A program made the position numbers and the translations under genes. DNA of 64,000 nt from Agrococcus sp. SGAir0287 (lineage in GTDB: Bacteria; Actinomycetota; Actinomycetes; Actinomycetales; Microbacteriaceae): positions 2,976,001 to 3,040,000 of the forward strand of contig NZ_CP027942.1 of assembly GCF_005484985.1 (NCBI RefSeq), written 5' to 3'. Each line of letters starts with the position of its first letter. Positions within the stretch are counted from its first letter, which is position 1. Positions 1-8,081 of this stretch are shown here, in pieces. Under the pieces are notes generated by a model that saw only the letters and a program-made list of their open reading frames with translations, was not told the DNA's origin and ran no database searches.

Positions 1-281
1 CACAGCAGCAGCACGACGACGGAGGTGAGCACGATGACGAGCCCGAACCCGAGCCCCGTCTGCCGCTGGATGCCGAGCGTGAGCACGTCCCACGGCGAGA
101 CGCCGATCTCGGCGCGCACCATGAGCGCGATCCCCACGCCGTAGAGCCACAGGCCCACGACGAGCTGCACGAGCCGGCGGCCGACGTCGCGACGCGACAC
201 CGCCTCGATCGGCAGCACCATGCGCATGAGCCATCGCGACATCGCGAGACGACGGCGTGCGGAGGCGGCGGAGCGGGGCAT
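1..281 (-). CDS. yczE: YczE-family integral membrane protein (partial, runs off left edge)
   Basis: Only the N-terminal part is in the window. The minus strand reads through a motif typical of the YczE/YyaS/YitT-like family: a first helix containing VVGLWLYGVGIALMV, then AEIGVSPWDVLTLGI, then a second hydrophobic helix. The family is polytopic and of unknown transport role. Start is uncertain: in-frame ATGs lie at 293, 281, 242 and 227, none with a good Shine-Dalgarno. It diverges from a MocR-type regulator, the arrangement known for yczE/yczR pairs, which suggests that regulator controls it. Confidence 0.8.
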   Translation of the reverse strand, partial: MPRSAASARRRLAMSRWLMRMVLPIEAVSRRDVGRRLVQLVVGLWLYGVGIALMVRAEIGVSPWDVLTLGIQRQTGLGFGLVIVLTSVVVLLL

Positions 282-317
282 GCATGTCAGCATGCGCGAG
301 CAGTGGCCCGGGATGCG

Positions 318-343
318 CGAGCCACCCACGACGAGGTGGCTCG
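318..343. promoter_or_regulatory. 9-bp perfect inverted repeat between yczE and mocR
   Basis: CGAGCCACC, 8-nt spacer, GGTGGCTCG, in the short intergenic space of the divergent pair and about 35 bases upstream of the regulator start. MocR regulators commonly bind the divergent promoter region, so this is a candidate operator; that role is inferred. Confidence 0.45.
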
Positions 344-377
344 TGCACGGCGGTCCACTCGCGGGCATGATGGTGCG

Positions 378-1781
378 ATGGGATCTCGACTCGGTCGCCA
401 GCTCGGAGAGTGGTACCAGGGCGGCGCCGTGGCGCAGTCGCTCTCGGACCGCATCCGCATGCTCATCCTCGACGGCCGCCTCACGGTGGGCGAGCGCGTG
501 CCGAGCGAGCGCGCCCTCGCCGCCGAGATCGGCCGCTCGCGGGCGACGGTCACGAAGGCGTACGAGACGCTCGCGGACGCCGGCTACCTCGCGCGGCTCC
601 ACGGCTCGGGCACGCGCGTCGCGCTCCCCCACCGCTCCGCGACCCGCGTGCCGGCACCGACCGACGACGTCATCGACCTCACGATCGCCTCGGTCGGGTC
701 GACGCCGGGCCTGCACGCGGCGACGGTGCGTGCGCTCGACCGCCTCGCATCGCTGCTCGGCACCCCCGGCTACTCGCTCGACGGGCTGCCGGAGCTGCGC
801 GAGCGCATCGCTGCCCGCTACGCCGAGCGCGGCCTGCCGACCGACCCGTCGCAGATCGTCGTCACGAGCGGCGCCATGCATGCGCTCACCCTCATCACGG
901 CGGCGTTCGGCGAGCGCGGCCGCGCGGCGATCGTCGAGCAGCCCACGTTCCCGCACGCCATGGAGGCGCTGCGCCGGGTCGGCATGCGCCTCGTGCCCAC
1001 GCCCGTCACGCCCGAGGGGTGGGACCTCGCGCACCTCGCCGGCCGCATCCGCGAGACGAGGCCCGGCATCGTCTACACGATCGCCGACCTGCACAACCCG
1101 ACCGGGGCGACGATGCCCGACCTCGAGCGCGCGAAGCTCGCGGCGACCGCTCGCAGCGTCGGGGCGCTCGTGATCGTCGACGAGACGTGCGTCGAGCTCG
1201 ACGTCGACCGCGGCTGGACGCCGCATCCGTTCGCGGCGCACGGCCCCGCCATCAGCATCGGGTCGATGTCGAAGCTCGCGTGGGGCGGGCTGCGCATCGG
1301 CTGGATCCGCGCCGAGGCCCAGCACGTCGAGCGGCTGCTCGCGGTGCGGCCGTCGTTCGACCTCGGCAGCCCGCTGCTCGAGCAGTGCATCGCGACGGAG
1401 CTCCTCGACGACATGGACGGGCTGCTCGAGCACACGCGCAGGCGGCTCACCGCCGGTCGCGCCTCGGTGCGTGCCGGCGTCGCGGCCCACCTGCCCGGCG
1501 TCACGTTGCCCGAGGTCCCCGGCGGCCTCGCCGCATGGGTCGACCTGGGCGCACCGGTGTCGACGAGCCTCTCGCTCGCCGCGCGCGAGCACGGCCTGCT
1601 GCTGCCGCCCGGGCCGCGGTTCACCGCGACGGGCGTGCTCGACCGCTTCGCGCGCATCCCGATCACGTGGGAGCCCGAGGTGATGGATGCCGCGATGGAG
1701 CGGCTGGGCATGGCGTGGCAGGACCTGCGCGCCGGCTCGACCCCGCGGGCGACGGCGTACGAGGAGCGCGCGATCGTCTGA
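378..1781 (+). CDS. yczR: MocR/GntR-type PLP-dependent transcriptional regulator (YczR-like)
   Basis: The 467-residue protein has a GntR winged-helix domain at about residues 15-80 (RVPSERALAAEIGRSRATV) fused to a fold-type I aminotransferase domain. The PLP-binding lysine lies in SIGSMSKLAWGGLRIGW, and DLHNPTGATM is the cofactor-site loop. MocR regulators sense PLP or related amines and control adjacent genes. I chose the ATG at 378 because the protein then begins directly before the DNA-binding domain, as in family members, and because CATGAT sits exactly 6 bases upstream, which would give a leaderless transcript. A GTG at 303 is possible but adds an arginine-rich stretch. It diverges from yczE. 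Confidence 0.9.
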   Translation: MGSRLGRQLGEWYQGGAVAQSLSDRIRMLILDGRLTVGERVPSERALAAEIGRSRATVTKAYETLADAGYLARLHGSGTRVALPHRSATRVPAPTDDVIDLTIASVGSTPGLHAATVRALDRLASLLGTPGYSLDGLPELRERIAARYAERGLPTDPSQIVVTSGAMHALTLITAAFGERGRAAIVEQPTFPHAMEALRRVGMRLVPTPVTPEGWDLAHLAGRIRETRPGIVYTIADLHNPTGATMPDLERAKLAATARSVGALVIVDETCVELDVDRGWTPHPFAAHGPAISIGSMSKLAWGGLRIGWIRAEAQHVERLLAVRPSFDLGSPLLEQCIATELLDDMDGLLEHTRRRLTAGRASVRAGVAAHLPGVTLPEVPGGLAAWVDLGAPVSTSLSLAAREHGLLLPPGPRFTATGVLDRFARIPITWEPEVMDAAMERLGMAWQDLRAGSTPRATAYEERAIV

Positions 1782-1788
1782 GTCGCCG

Positions 1789-3372
1789 TCAGGCGGGCGG
1801 CGGCACCCGCGTGCCGGGCTGCGGGGGCGGCGGACCGGGCGCGACCCACCGATCCGCGTCCGTCGCGGCGGCAGGCACGAGCTCGTCTGCGACCACGAGC
1901 GTCGCGCCTCGCGCCGCTCCCAGGCCGACGACCACGAGCGGCGCGAGCACGACGCCGACGGGCAGCGTCGTCGCGAGGGCGATCATGCCCGCCGACGCCC
2001 CGCCGCCCAGCGCCGCCGACAGCGTCGAGAGCTGCAGCACGATGCTCGACTCCTCGGTGACCGCGAGCACGCGCGCCGGTTCGAGCGCCTGCGCGTTCGT
2101 CGCGGCGAGCACCGCGAAGCTCGCGAGCGCCGCCAAGGCGAGCAGGCGGCCGTCGAGCCGACCGGCACGGCGCATCCCGGCGACGAGCAGCGTGAGCGCG
2201 ACCAGCAGCGGCACCGAGACGACGACGGTGGGCACGAGCGGCAGCGTGCCGAGCTCGAGCTCGAGGCGGCGCGCGAAGACCGACGCGACGAGCGGGGTGG
2301 CCGTCACGAGCAGCGCCGGCGCGAACGGGACGAGGAGCCATCCGCTCGCGGCACCGAGCGGACGATGCCACGCGATGCCGATCGCGGCGGCGACCGCGAG
2401 CACGACGGCCAGCGCTGCGCCAAGGAGCGCGGGGGCCCAGGTGCCGACGGCCGCGGGCAGGAGCAGGCCGGCGACCCCGTCGATCATCCGACCTTCCGTC
2501 GCGAGCATGATCGGCATCGCGACGGCCGCGACGGCGAGCACGATCGCGACGAGACCGCCGATCGTCGCGGCGAGCGGCTGCGAGCCGGAGCGCGCCGACG
2601 GCGTCGGGGCGATGACGACCGCCGTGCGGGTGACGACGAGCAGCGCGACCACCACGAGCCCGAGCACGCCGAGGGCGACGAGGACGAGCAGGTCGAGCGC
2701 GGCGGCGTCGGCGAGGTCGAAGCGTCGGAACGCGGACTCGTAGGACGCTGCGGGGATGGTGCCGCCCGGTCCGCCTGCGAAGACGCCCGTGACGGAGGAC
2801 TGCAGCGCGATCGCCGCGGTCGCCGCACCGATGCCGACCACGGCGAGCATCGTCGCCGCCGGTCGCATGCCCGCGCGCACGACCGGCACGAGCACGACGG
2901 CCGCGACGCCCGCGATCGTCGGCAGCAGCGCGGCGGTCGCCGTGCCGACGGCGCCCTGCGGCCCGATCTCGCCCGCACCCAGGGCCCACCAGGTCGCCGC
3001 CGCGAGCGGCATCGGCAGGACGAGCAGCGCAGCGGCGCCGATGCGCGCGGCGAGCGCGCCGAGCGCGAGCGCCTGCGCGATCGGGATCGCCACGAGGGTG
3101 CCGGCGAGCACCGCGGGGACCACCTGGACGACGCCCGCGAACGCGAGTCCGCCCGCCACCGACAGCACGCCCGACCAGTTCGCCGCGCCCCCGGCGATCG
3201 GACCGGACGGCTCGCCGACGGTCGTCGCGCGCACGAGCGTGTCGAGCGCGGGCCAGCCGATGCAGACGAGCGTCGCGAGCAGCATCGGCAGGACGAGCAG
3301 GGCGCCGAGGACGCGACCTCGCGGATCGCTCGCGGCTGCGGGAGCGGGCGGGGTGGGGTGCACGGTCGTCAC
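1789..3372 (-). CDS. Large polytopic membrane protein resembling fused sugar-type ABC permeases
   Basis: A 527-residue, almost entirely hydrophobic protein with roughly a dozen or more membrane segments. The N-terminus (VLGALLVLPMLLATLV, then NWSGVL and a long permease-like block ending PMPLAAATWWALG) resembles MalF-type sugar permeases. A second permease-like start appears near residue 300, so it may be a degenerate fusion of two permeases. No ATP-binding or solute-binding partner is next to it. The GTG start at 3372 is supported by AGGAGG 6 bases upstream. It converges on the mocR gene with 7 bases between stops. A proline-rich tail follows the last helix. Function is unproven. Confidence 0.72.
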   Translation of the reverse strand: MTTVHPTPPAPAAASDPRGRVLGALLVLPMLLATLVCIGWPALDTLVRATTVGEPSGPIAGGAANWSGVLSVAGGLAFAGVVQVVPAVLAGTLVAIPIAQALALGALAARIGAAALLVLPMPLAAATWWALGAGEIGPQGAVGTATAALLPTIAGVAAVVLVPVVRAGMRPAATMLAVVGIGAATAAIALQSSVTGVFAGGPGGTIPAASYESAFRRFDLADAAALDLLVLVALGVLGLVVVALLVVTRTAVVIAPTPSARSGSQPLAATIGGLVAIVLAVAAVAMPIMLATEGRMIDGVAGLLLPAAVGTWAPALLGAALAVVLAVAAAIGIAWHRPLGAASGWLLVPFAPALLVTATPLVASVFARRLELELGTLPLVPTVVVSVPLLVALTLLVAGMRRAGRLDGRLLALAALASFAVLAATNAQALEPARVLAVTEESSIVLQLSTLSAALGGGASAGMIALATTLPVGVVLAPLVVVGLGAARGATLVVADELVPAAATDADRWVAPGPPPPQPGTRVPPPA

Positions 3373-3470
3373 GTCGGGCCTCCTGTGCCCGTGAGCGTAG
3401 GTAGTCGCCCTGGATGCGCCCTCCGCGGAGGCGGCACGGCCGGGCATCGGACGTGCATGGCACGGCGGCG

Positions 3471-3476
3471 TAGGCT
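3471..3476 (+). promoter_or_regulatory. Candidate -10 TAGGCT of leaderless promoter
   Basis: TAGGCT lies 7 bases before the ATG at 3484, so transcription would begin at or next to the start codon. No Shine-Dalgarno precedes the ATG. Confidence 0.45.
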
Positions 3477-3483
3477 CGCGCGG

Positions 3484-3972
3484 ATGACGACCCGCTCCCG
3501 CACGATCCAGGCGCTCGCCGCCGTCGCGCTCCTCCCGGCGCTGTTCCTGGCCGGGTGCGCGAGCGACGAGGAGTCGACGCCGAGCACGACCGCGACCGCC
3601 TCGGCGCAGCCCAGCGCGGCGCCGAGCGCCGAGGCCTCCCAGGCGCCGGCGATCACGCCGGGCGCGACGGCCGAGATGCTCGCTGGCACCTCGTGGTTCG
3701 GCACCGCCGAGGGCGTGGCCGAGGTCACCTTCACCTTCGGCGCCGACGGCACGGTCGACTTCACGAGCTTCAACGGCGATCCCTCCGACGTGCCCGGCGA
3801 CGTCTGGAGCGTCGACGGGTCGACGCTCACCCTGACGATGTCGCAGCTGCAGTCGCCCTCCGGCGCGATCGTCGACATCGTGTTCACGGGCACGGCGGCG
3901 ACGGGCGGCATGGAGCTCACCGGCACGGACGGCACGGGCGCGACGTACGCCATGACGATCGTGCAGCTCTGA
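3484..3972 (+). CDS. Small secreted lipoprotein, beta-rich
   Basis: The 162-residue protein starts with a lipoprotein signal (LLPALFLAGC, lipidated cysteine at residue 25), then a Ser/Thr/Ala/Pro-rich linker to about residue 60. A compact beta-rich domain follows, starting at LAGTSWFGTAEG and rich in G-T-V strands, reminiscent of lipocalin-like or META-like small domains. No family is recognised firmly. It sits alone between the permease-like protein on the other strand and yaeQ, 25 bases downstream. An upstream ATG at 3457 would add nine basic residues but lacks the -10 spacing. Confidence 0.82.
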   Translation: MTTRSRTIQALAAVALLPALFLAGCASDEESTPSTTATASAQPSAAPSAEASQAPAITPGATAEMLAGTSWFGTAEGVAEVTFTFGADGTVDFTSFNGDPSDVPGDVWSVDGSTLTLTMSQLQSPSGAIVDIVFTGTAATGGMELTGTDGTGATYAMTIVQL

Positions 3973-3985
3973 CGCGGTGCGCACC

Positions 3986-3991
3986 TAGGCT
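3986..3991 (+). promoter_or_regulatory. Candidate -10 TAGGCT of leaderless yaeQ promoter
   Basis: TAGGCT followed by 6 bases and the ATG at 3998, with no ribosome-binding site between. It implies yaeQ has its own promoter despite the short gap to the lipoprotein gene. Confidence 0.5.
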
Positions 3992-3997
3992 CGATGC

Positions 3998-4537
3998 ATG
4001 GCCATCGGCGCGACCATCCACACGTTCGACGTGGCGCTGGCGGACGTGGATCGCGGCGTCTACGAGGACGTGTCGTTCAAGGTCGCGCAGCACCCGTCGG
4101 AGACGCTCGCGTTCCTGACGACGCGCGTGCTCGCCTTCCTGCTCGAGCACGAGGAGGGCATCGCGTTCGGCGACTCGCTCTCGGGCGGCGACGAGCCCGC
4201 CGTGCTCGTGCGCGACCTCACCGGCGCGCTCGTCGCGTGGATCGAGGTCGGCGCGCCCGAGGCCGAGCGCATCCACCGCGGCAGCATGGCCGCCGAGCGA
4301 TGCGCCGTCTACACGCATCGGGACCCCGAGAAGGTCGCCGCGCGCTGGTCCGGCAAGCGCATCCACCGCGCCGAGCACGTGCGGCTCGTGTCCTTCGACG
4401 ACGGCTTCGTGGATGCGGTCGCCGATGCCATCGCGCGGCGCACGACCATGACGCTGTCGCGCACCGAGGGCGTGCTCTACGCCGAGGTGAACGGCACGGC
4501 GCTGTCGAGCGCCGTGCACGAGCGGACCGCGGCCTGA
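3998..4537 (+). CDS. yaeQ: YaeQ family protein
   Basis: A 179-residue protein matching the YaeQ family at its usual length. Recognisable blocks are the beginning GATIHTFDVALADVDRGVYE, HPSETLAFLTTRVLAFLL, and WIEVGAPEAERIHR. Family structures have a PD-(D/E)XK nuclease-like fold; the biochemical role is unknown. In the structural comparison the EVG segment and the preceding acidic residues are candidate active-site positions. It ends just before a strong bidirectional terminator. Confidence 0.93.
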   Translation: MAIGATIHTFDVALADVDRGVYEDVSFKVAQHPSETLAFLTTRVLAFLLEHEEGIAFGDSLSGGDEPAVLVRDLTGALVAWIEVGAPEAERIHRGSMAAERCAVYTHRDPEKVAARWSGKRIHRAEHVRLVSFDDGFVDAVADAIARRTTMTLSRTEGVLYAEVNGTALSSAVHERTAA

Positions 4538-4558
4538 CGGCATCCCGTGCAAGGCACG

Positions 4559-4594
4559 ACGAAGGCCCCCGACCGTCAGGTCGGGGGCCTTCGT
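4559..4594. terminator. Bidirectional intrinsic terminator between yaeQ and rpsN
   Basis: A 16-bp perfect GC-rich hairpin (ACGAAGGCCCCCGACC with loop GTCA) placed 21 bases after the yaeQ stop and 27 bases after the rpsN stop on the other strand. It can serve both converging transcripts. Confidence 0.85.
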
Positions 4595-4621
4595 GCTGCC
4601 GTGGTCGGCGGATTCCGGTGC

Positions 4622-4927
4622 CTACCAGCTCGACTTGGTCACGCCGGGCAGCTCGCCGCGGTGCGCCATCATGCGGAAGCGGACACGCGAGATGCCGTAC
4701 TCGCCGACGTGGCCGCGGGGGCGGCCGTCGATGGCGTCGCGCTTGCGCACGCGCACGGGCGAGGCGTCGCGGGGCAGCTTCTGCAGGCCCAGGCGGGCCT
4801 CCTCGCGCTGCTCGTCGGTGCTGCTCGGGTCCACGAGCGCCTTCTTCAGGGCGGCACGCTTCTCGGCGTAGCGAGCGACGATGACCTTCCGCTGCTCGTT
4901 CTTCGCGATCATGCTCTTCTTGGCCAT
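4622..4927 (-). CDS. rpsN: 30S ribosomal protein S14, cysteine-free (zinc-independent) type
   Basis: A 101-residue S14 of the long type: begins [14 protein letters not shown] and ends with the family block [21 protein letters not shown]. The CxxC pairs of the short zinc-binding S14 are absent, so it needs no zinc. S14 binds 16S rRNA in the head of the small subunit. It is the last gene of rpmB-rpmG-rpsN; its ATG is one base after the rpmG stop. In actinobacteria such sets are commonly induced under zinc shortage by Zur. Whether this genome also has a zinc-binding copy cannot be seen here. Confidence 0.97.
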   Translation of the reverse strand: MAKKSMIAKNEQRKVIVARYAEKRAALKKALVDPSSTDEQREEARLGLQKLPRDASPVRVRKRDAIDGRPRGHVGEYGISRVRFRMMAHRGELPGVTKSSW

Positions 4928-4928
4928 G

Positions 4929-5099
4929 TCAGCGCTCCTCTCGGAACTCGACGTGCTTGCGCACGACGGGGTCGTACTTCTTGAGCACGAGACGGTCGGG
5001 GTTGTTGCGACGGTTCTTCTTCGTCACGTAGGTGTAGCCGGTGCCAGCGGTCGAGCGGAGCTTGATGATCGGACGGACGTCCTGCGCCTTCTTGGCCAT
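4929..5099 (-). CDS. rpmG: 50S ribosomal protein L33, cysteine-free type
   Basis: A 56-residue gene. It begins [20 protein letters not shown], has the basic core [20 protein letters not shown] and ends HVEFREER. The two CxxC pairs of zinc-binding L33 are missing. Its ATG overlaps the rpmB stop by one base (TGATG), so translation is probably coupled. It is the middle gene of the zinc-independent ribosomal set. Confidence 0.97.
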   Translation of the reverse strand: MAKKAQDVRPIIKLRSTAGTGYTYVTKKNRRNNPDRLVLKKYDPVVRKHVEFREER

Positions 5100-5335
5100 C
5101 AGAGCTTCACCCCCTTCTTCTGGAGGTCACGGACGACGGCCTCGATGCCACGAGCGTCGATCACCTTGATGCCCTTCGCCGAGAGCGTCAGCGTGACGTT
5201 CTTGCGGAGCGAGGGGACGTAGTACGTCTTCTTCTGCACGTTCGGGTCGAAGCGGCGCTTCGTCCGGCGGTGCGAGTGCGAGATGTTGTGCCCGAAGCCG
5301 GGGACGGCTCCAGTCACCTGGCACACTGCTGCCAT
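5099..5335 (-). CDS. rpmB: 50S ribosomal protein L28
   Basis: A 78-residue L28 starting [20 protein letters not shown], with the conserved [14 protein letters not shown] block. The N-terminus has CQVT where zinc-binding L28 has CxxC, so this is the cysteine-poor form. GGAGGA lies close upstream of the ATG. It leads the rpmB-rpmG-rpsN operon. I looked for a Zur-type palindrome between this gene and corA and found none, so zinc control of this operon is not shown by the sequence. Confidence 0.97.
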   Translation of the reverse strand: MAAVCQVTGAVPGFGHNISHSHRRTKRRFDPNVQKKTYYVPSLRKNVTLTLSAKGIKVIDARGIEAVVRDLQKKGVKL

Positions 5336-5455
5336 GGTTCCTCCAGGGGTACCGTGAGGCCGGAAGGCCCCACCCAAGATCACTTGCCTGCGCGCGCAGT
5401 CCTCACCCGGAGGAGAGCTTGCGGAGCGCCGTGCGACGATGCCGCACAAACGACC

Positions 5456-5461
5456 ATCCTA
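5456..5461 (-). promoter_or_regulatory. Candidate -10 TAGGAT for rpmB-rpmG-rpsN
   Basis: TAGGAT on the minus strand would leave a 5' leader of about 115 bases before rpmB. No convincing -35 is visible. Confidence 0.3.
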
Positions 5462-5479
5462 CGACACGCCCGGGGCGCG

Positions 5480-5499
5480 GCGCCACCACGGCGTGGCGC
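5480..5499 (-). terminator. Weak hairpin just after corA
   Basis: GCGCCAC, 6-base loop, GTGGCGC, starting 6 bases beyond the corA stop. Only 7 bp and no T-run. Confidence 0.3.
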
Positions 5500-5505
5500 G
5501 CGCGG

Positions 5506-6501
5506 TCAGAGCCAGCGCTTCAGGCGGAAGACGGCGTACAGCGCCGCGCTCGTCGCGACCATGAGGCCGATGGCGAACGGGTAGCCGAACGTCCAGTGCA
5601 GCTCGGGCATGCGATCGAAGTTCATGCCGTACACGCCGGCGACCAGGCTCGGCGCGAAGAGGATCGCCGCCCATCCCGAGATCTTCTTCACGCTCTCGTT
5701 CTGCGCGAGCGCCGTCTCCGTATGCCGCTCGGTGACGAGCGTCGCGTTGACGGTGAGCGCGTTGTGCAGCACCGAGCGGAACGACGCCACCTTCTCCTGC
5801 ACGCGGATGACGTGGTCGACGACGTCGCGCAGGGCACGCCGCAGCTCGACCTCGCCGCCCTCCTCCGCGGTGGAGCGCAGCGACTCGACCATCGCCTCGA
5901 GCGGCGTCGTCGCACGTTGGAAGGCGACTACCTCGCGCGCGAGCTCGTAGATGCGGCGCGCGAGCCCGTGCTCGCCGCCCTGGAAGAGCGCGTCGTCGAT
6001 CTCGTCGATGTCGTCCTGCAGCCCCGCGACGACGGGCCCGTAGTCGTCGACCACCTGGTCGAGGATCGCGTAGAGCACCGCGGCGGGGCCGAGCCGCAGC
6101 AGCTCGGGGCTCGCCTCCATGCGCGCGCGGACCGCGGCGAGGTCGGGGCCCTCCGCATGCCGCACCGTGACGACGAAGTCCGCGCCGACGAAGACGTGCA
6201 GCTCGCCGAACTCCACCGCCTCGTGCGCGTCGAGGTACCGTGCGGGACGCAGCACGACGAACAGCGAGTCGCCGTAGCGCTCGAGCTTCGCGCGCTGGTG
6301 CCCCTCGAGCGCGTCCTCGACCGCGAGTGGATGCAGCGACAGCTCGGCCGCGACCTCCTGCAGCTCCTCGGCGGTGGGACGCAGCAGGCCGATCCACGCC
6401 ATGCCGGATGCGGCGCGCATGTGCTCGAAGGTCTGCTCGAGGCTCGACGGGTCGTCGATGCGGCGACCGTCGACGTAGACGGCGTTGTCGATGATGGGCA
6501 C
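5506..6501 (-). CDS. corA: CorA-family divalent cation (Mg/Co) transporter
   Basis: A 331-residue protein of normal CorA length. The first about 265 residues form the acidic and helical cytoplasmic funnel. The signature YGMNF follows the first membrane helix near residue 300 (ILFAPSLVAGV), and the second helix ends with the basic tail FRLKRWL, as in CorA. The periplasmic loop MPELHW follows the signature. It is predicted to form a pentameric inner-membrane channel. The start is GTG at 6501, with CATGAT five bases upstream and a weak GAGG. It may be transcribed alone. Confidence 0.93.
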   Translation of the reverse strand: MPIIDNAVYVDGRRIDDPSSLEQTFEHMRAASGMAWIGLLRPTAEELQEVAAELSLHPLAVEDALEGHQRAKLERYGDSLFVVLRPARYLDAHEAVEFGELHVFVGADFVVTVRHAEGPDLAAVRARMEASPELLRLGPAAVLYAILDQVVDDYGPVVAGLQDDIDEIDDALFQGGEHGLARRIYELAREVVAFQRATTPLEAMVESLRSTAEEGGEVELRRALRDVVDHVIRVQEKVASFRSVLHNALTVNATLVTERHTETALAQNESVKKISGWAAILFAPSLVAGVYGMNFDRMPELHWTFGYPFAIGLMVATSAALYAVFRLKRWL

Positions 6502-6831
6502 GCCTCATCATGCCCTCAGGCCGATCGTTCCTCGCGGATCCCTCACGGTCTTCGTGCGTCCCCGGCGGGCGGAGCCGGCGGACGCTGCGGCGGCGGGATC
6601 GCTTGCGGCAGGGTCGGCTGCGGCAGGGTCGGCTGCGGCGGGGTCGGCTGCGGCGCTCGCTGCTGCGGCGGCACGGGCCGCTGCCGCGCCGACGACCACG
6701 GCGGGCTCGAGGCACGGCGGTCATGACGCTCCCGGATCGGACGCGTCACGCTCCCGTGCGTCTTCGCCGTGCGTCGACGACGTCCGCGCACCGCGTGTGC
6801 AGGCAGCGAGTGCTGCGCGAGCGCGATCGCC
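6502..6831. other. 330-bp region without a supportable gene
   Basis: Between corA and the frameshifted acetyltransferase. Open frames on both strands are alanine- or proline-rich products of repeated GC-rich DNA and resemble no protein. It holds a 15-bp tandem repeat and possibly the corA promoter. Confidence 0.6.
6604..6648. repeat. 15-bp tandem repeat, three copies
   Basis: Three consecutive 15-bp units of the form TGCGGCAGGGTCGGC, the third with one change; degenerate extensions flank them. Confidence 0.7.
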
Positions 6832-7442
6832 TCAGCCCGCGAGCTCGCGGCGCATGACCCAGCGCGGCGCGCCTCCGGAGCGCGACGTCGTCTCGGCCGC
6901 ACGCTCGAAGCCCGCGCGCTCGAAGAGGGTCGTCGAGCCGACGTAGGCGAACGCCGACGACACCCGCCCGGACGCGGCGTCGATCGGGTAGCCCTCCACG
7001 ACGCGCGCACCCTCGGCCTCGGCGAATGCGACCGCGCCGGCGAGCAGGTGGTCGGCGACGCCACGACGACGGAACGGCGCGCGCACCACGAAGCAGACGA
7101 TGCTCCACGCGTCCTCGTCGAGCATCGGGATCGAGCGCGAGCGCATGAGGCGATGGTGCTGGATCCGCGGCGCGACCGAGCACCAGCCGGCCGCCTCGCC
7201 GTCGACGAGGGCGACGACGCCCGGCGCGCGCCCCTCCTGTACCGCCGCAGGCGCGCGGGGCGCGCGGCGCCCTCGAGCGCGCGGAACTCGGCGTTCGGGA
7301 TCCTCGTCGACAGGCACCAGCACGCGGGCGCGTCGGGGTTCGCGGGCGCGAGCACCGCATCGACGACGTCGAAGCGGTCGGTCGTCGCCGGCACGACCTC
7401 GATCGACGCGCCATCGTCGAGGGTCGTGCGCATGGCGTGCAT
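6832..7442 (-). pseudogene. GNAT acetyltransferase with a one-base frameshift
   Basis: The N-terminal half (ACWCLSTRIPNAEFRALEG) and the C-terminal half (PGVVALVDGEAAGWCSVAPR, then APFRRRGVADHLLAGAV, the acetyl-CoA-binding loop) belong to one GNAT family but lie in different minus-strand frames. The frames meet near 7243-7249 (CCGCCGC on the plus strand), where one missing G/C base would explain the break. The restored protein would have about 200 residues. The start at 7442 overlaps the stop of the upstream gene by one base (TGATG), so it was the last gene of the zinc-map operon. It could be a sequencing error rather than a real null allele. Confidence 0.75.
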
Positions 7443-8074
7443 CACGGTCCGAACTCCCGTCGCACCTCGGCGACGCCCTCGAGCTGCTCCTGGAGCGCGG
7501 CGTGCAGTCGGAGCCCCTCGGCGATCCAACCCTCGTGGTCCCGCACCTCGTCGTCGACGTCGCGTGCGAGCCACCACTCGTTCCAGGCGACGAGCTCGGT
7601 GACGAGGCGCGGAGCGAGTCCGAGGCCGTCCGCATCGCGCAGGTGGTACTCGTCGCTGAAGCTCTCCCACAACGGCACGCCGCTCACCCACTCGGGGAGC
7701 ATGCGAAGGACGCGCCGCCCGTCGGGCAGCATGAGCGGCCTGCCGTCGCGACTGCGCGCCGACAGCAGCCGATCCTGCATGTCGCCGCGACGCCGCCACT
7801 CCTCCTGCGTCCGCGGCACCTGGTGGTAGTCCATGCCCGAGAGCCAGACGAGCCCCTGCGTGCCGCGCTCGTCGGTCGACACGAGCGCGAGCGACCACAG
7901 GCGCGCGTCGCCGGCGAGCCTCGCAGCATCGTCGAGCACGCGCTCGATCGACCGTGCGTCGACGACGTCGAGCGTCGTCGTGGCGAAGCCTGCGCCCTCG
8001 AACAGGTGCAGCCGGTAGCGCGGGTCGGCGCGCTCCCACGTCGACGTGCGCTCGTCGACCGCGACGATGCGCAT
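7442..8074 (-). CDS. Conserved hypothetical protein, 210 residues
   Basis: No family is recognised. The protein is soluble, rich in Trp, Arg and Asp, starts MRIVAVDERTSTWERADPRY and has a tryptophan-rich C-terminal segment (VAWNEWWLARDVDDEVRDHE). No signal peptide, membrane segment or cofactor motif is visible. It begins 7 bases after map and its stop overlaps the frameshifted GNAT gene, so it is probably cotranscribed with the zinc operon. A role in metal physiology cannot be claimed from this alone. Confidence 0.8.
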   Translation of the reverse strand: MRIVAVDERTSTWERADPRYRLHLFEGAGFATTTLDVVDARSIERVLDDAARLAGDARLWSLALVSTDERGTQGLVWLSGMDYHQVPRTQEEWRRRGDMQDRLLSARSRDGRPLMLPDGRRVLRMLPEWVSGVPLWESFSDEYHLRDADGLGLAPRLVTELVAWNEWWLARDVDDEVRDHEGWIAEGLRLHAALQEQLEGVAEVRREFGP

Positions 8075-8081
8075 GTGCGCC

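Noticed and set aside
5336..5505. Zur box upstream of rpmB
   Set aside because: No TGAnAA/TTnTCA palindrome could be found, in contrast with the clear one before znuA.
6485..6946. Possible genes in the repetitive 6.5-6.9 kb region
   Set aside because: Products are alanine/proline/arginine low-complexity and no homologue pattern or ribosome-binding site is seen on either strand.
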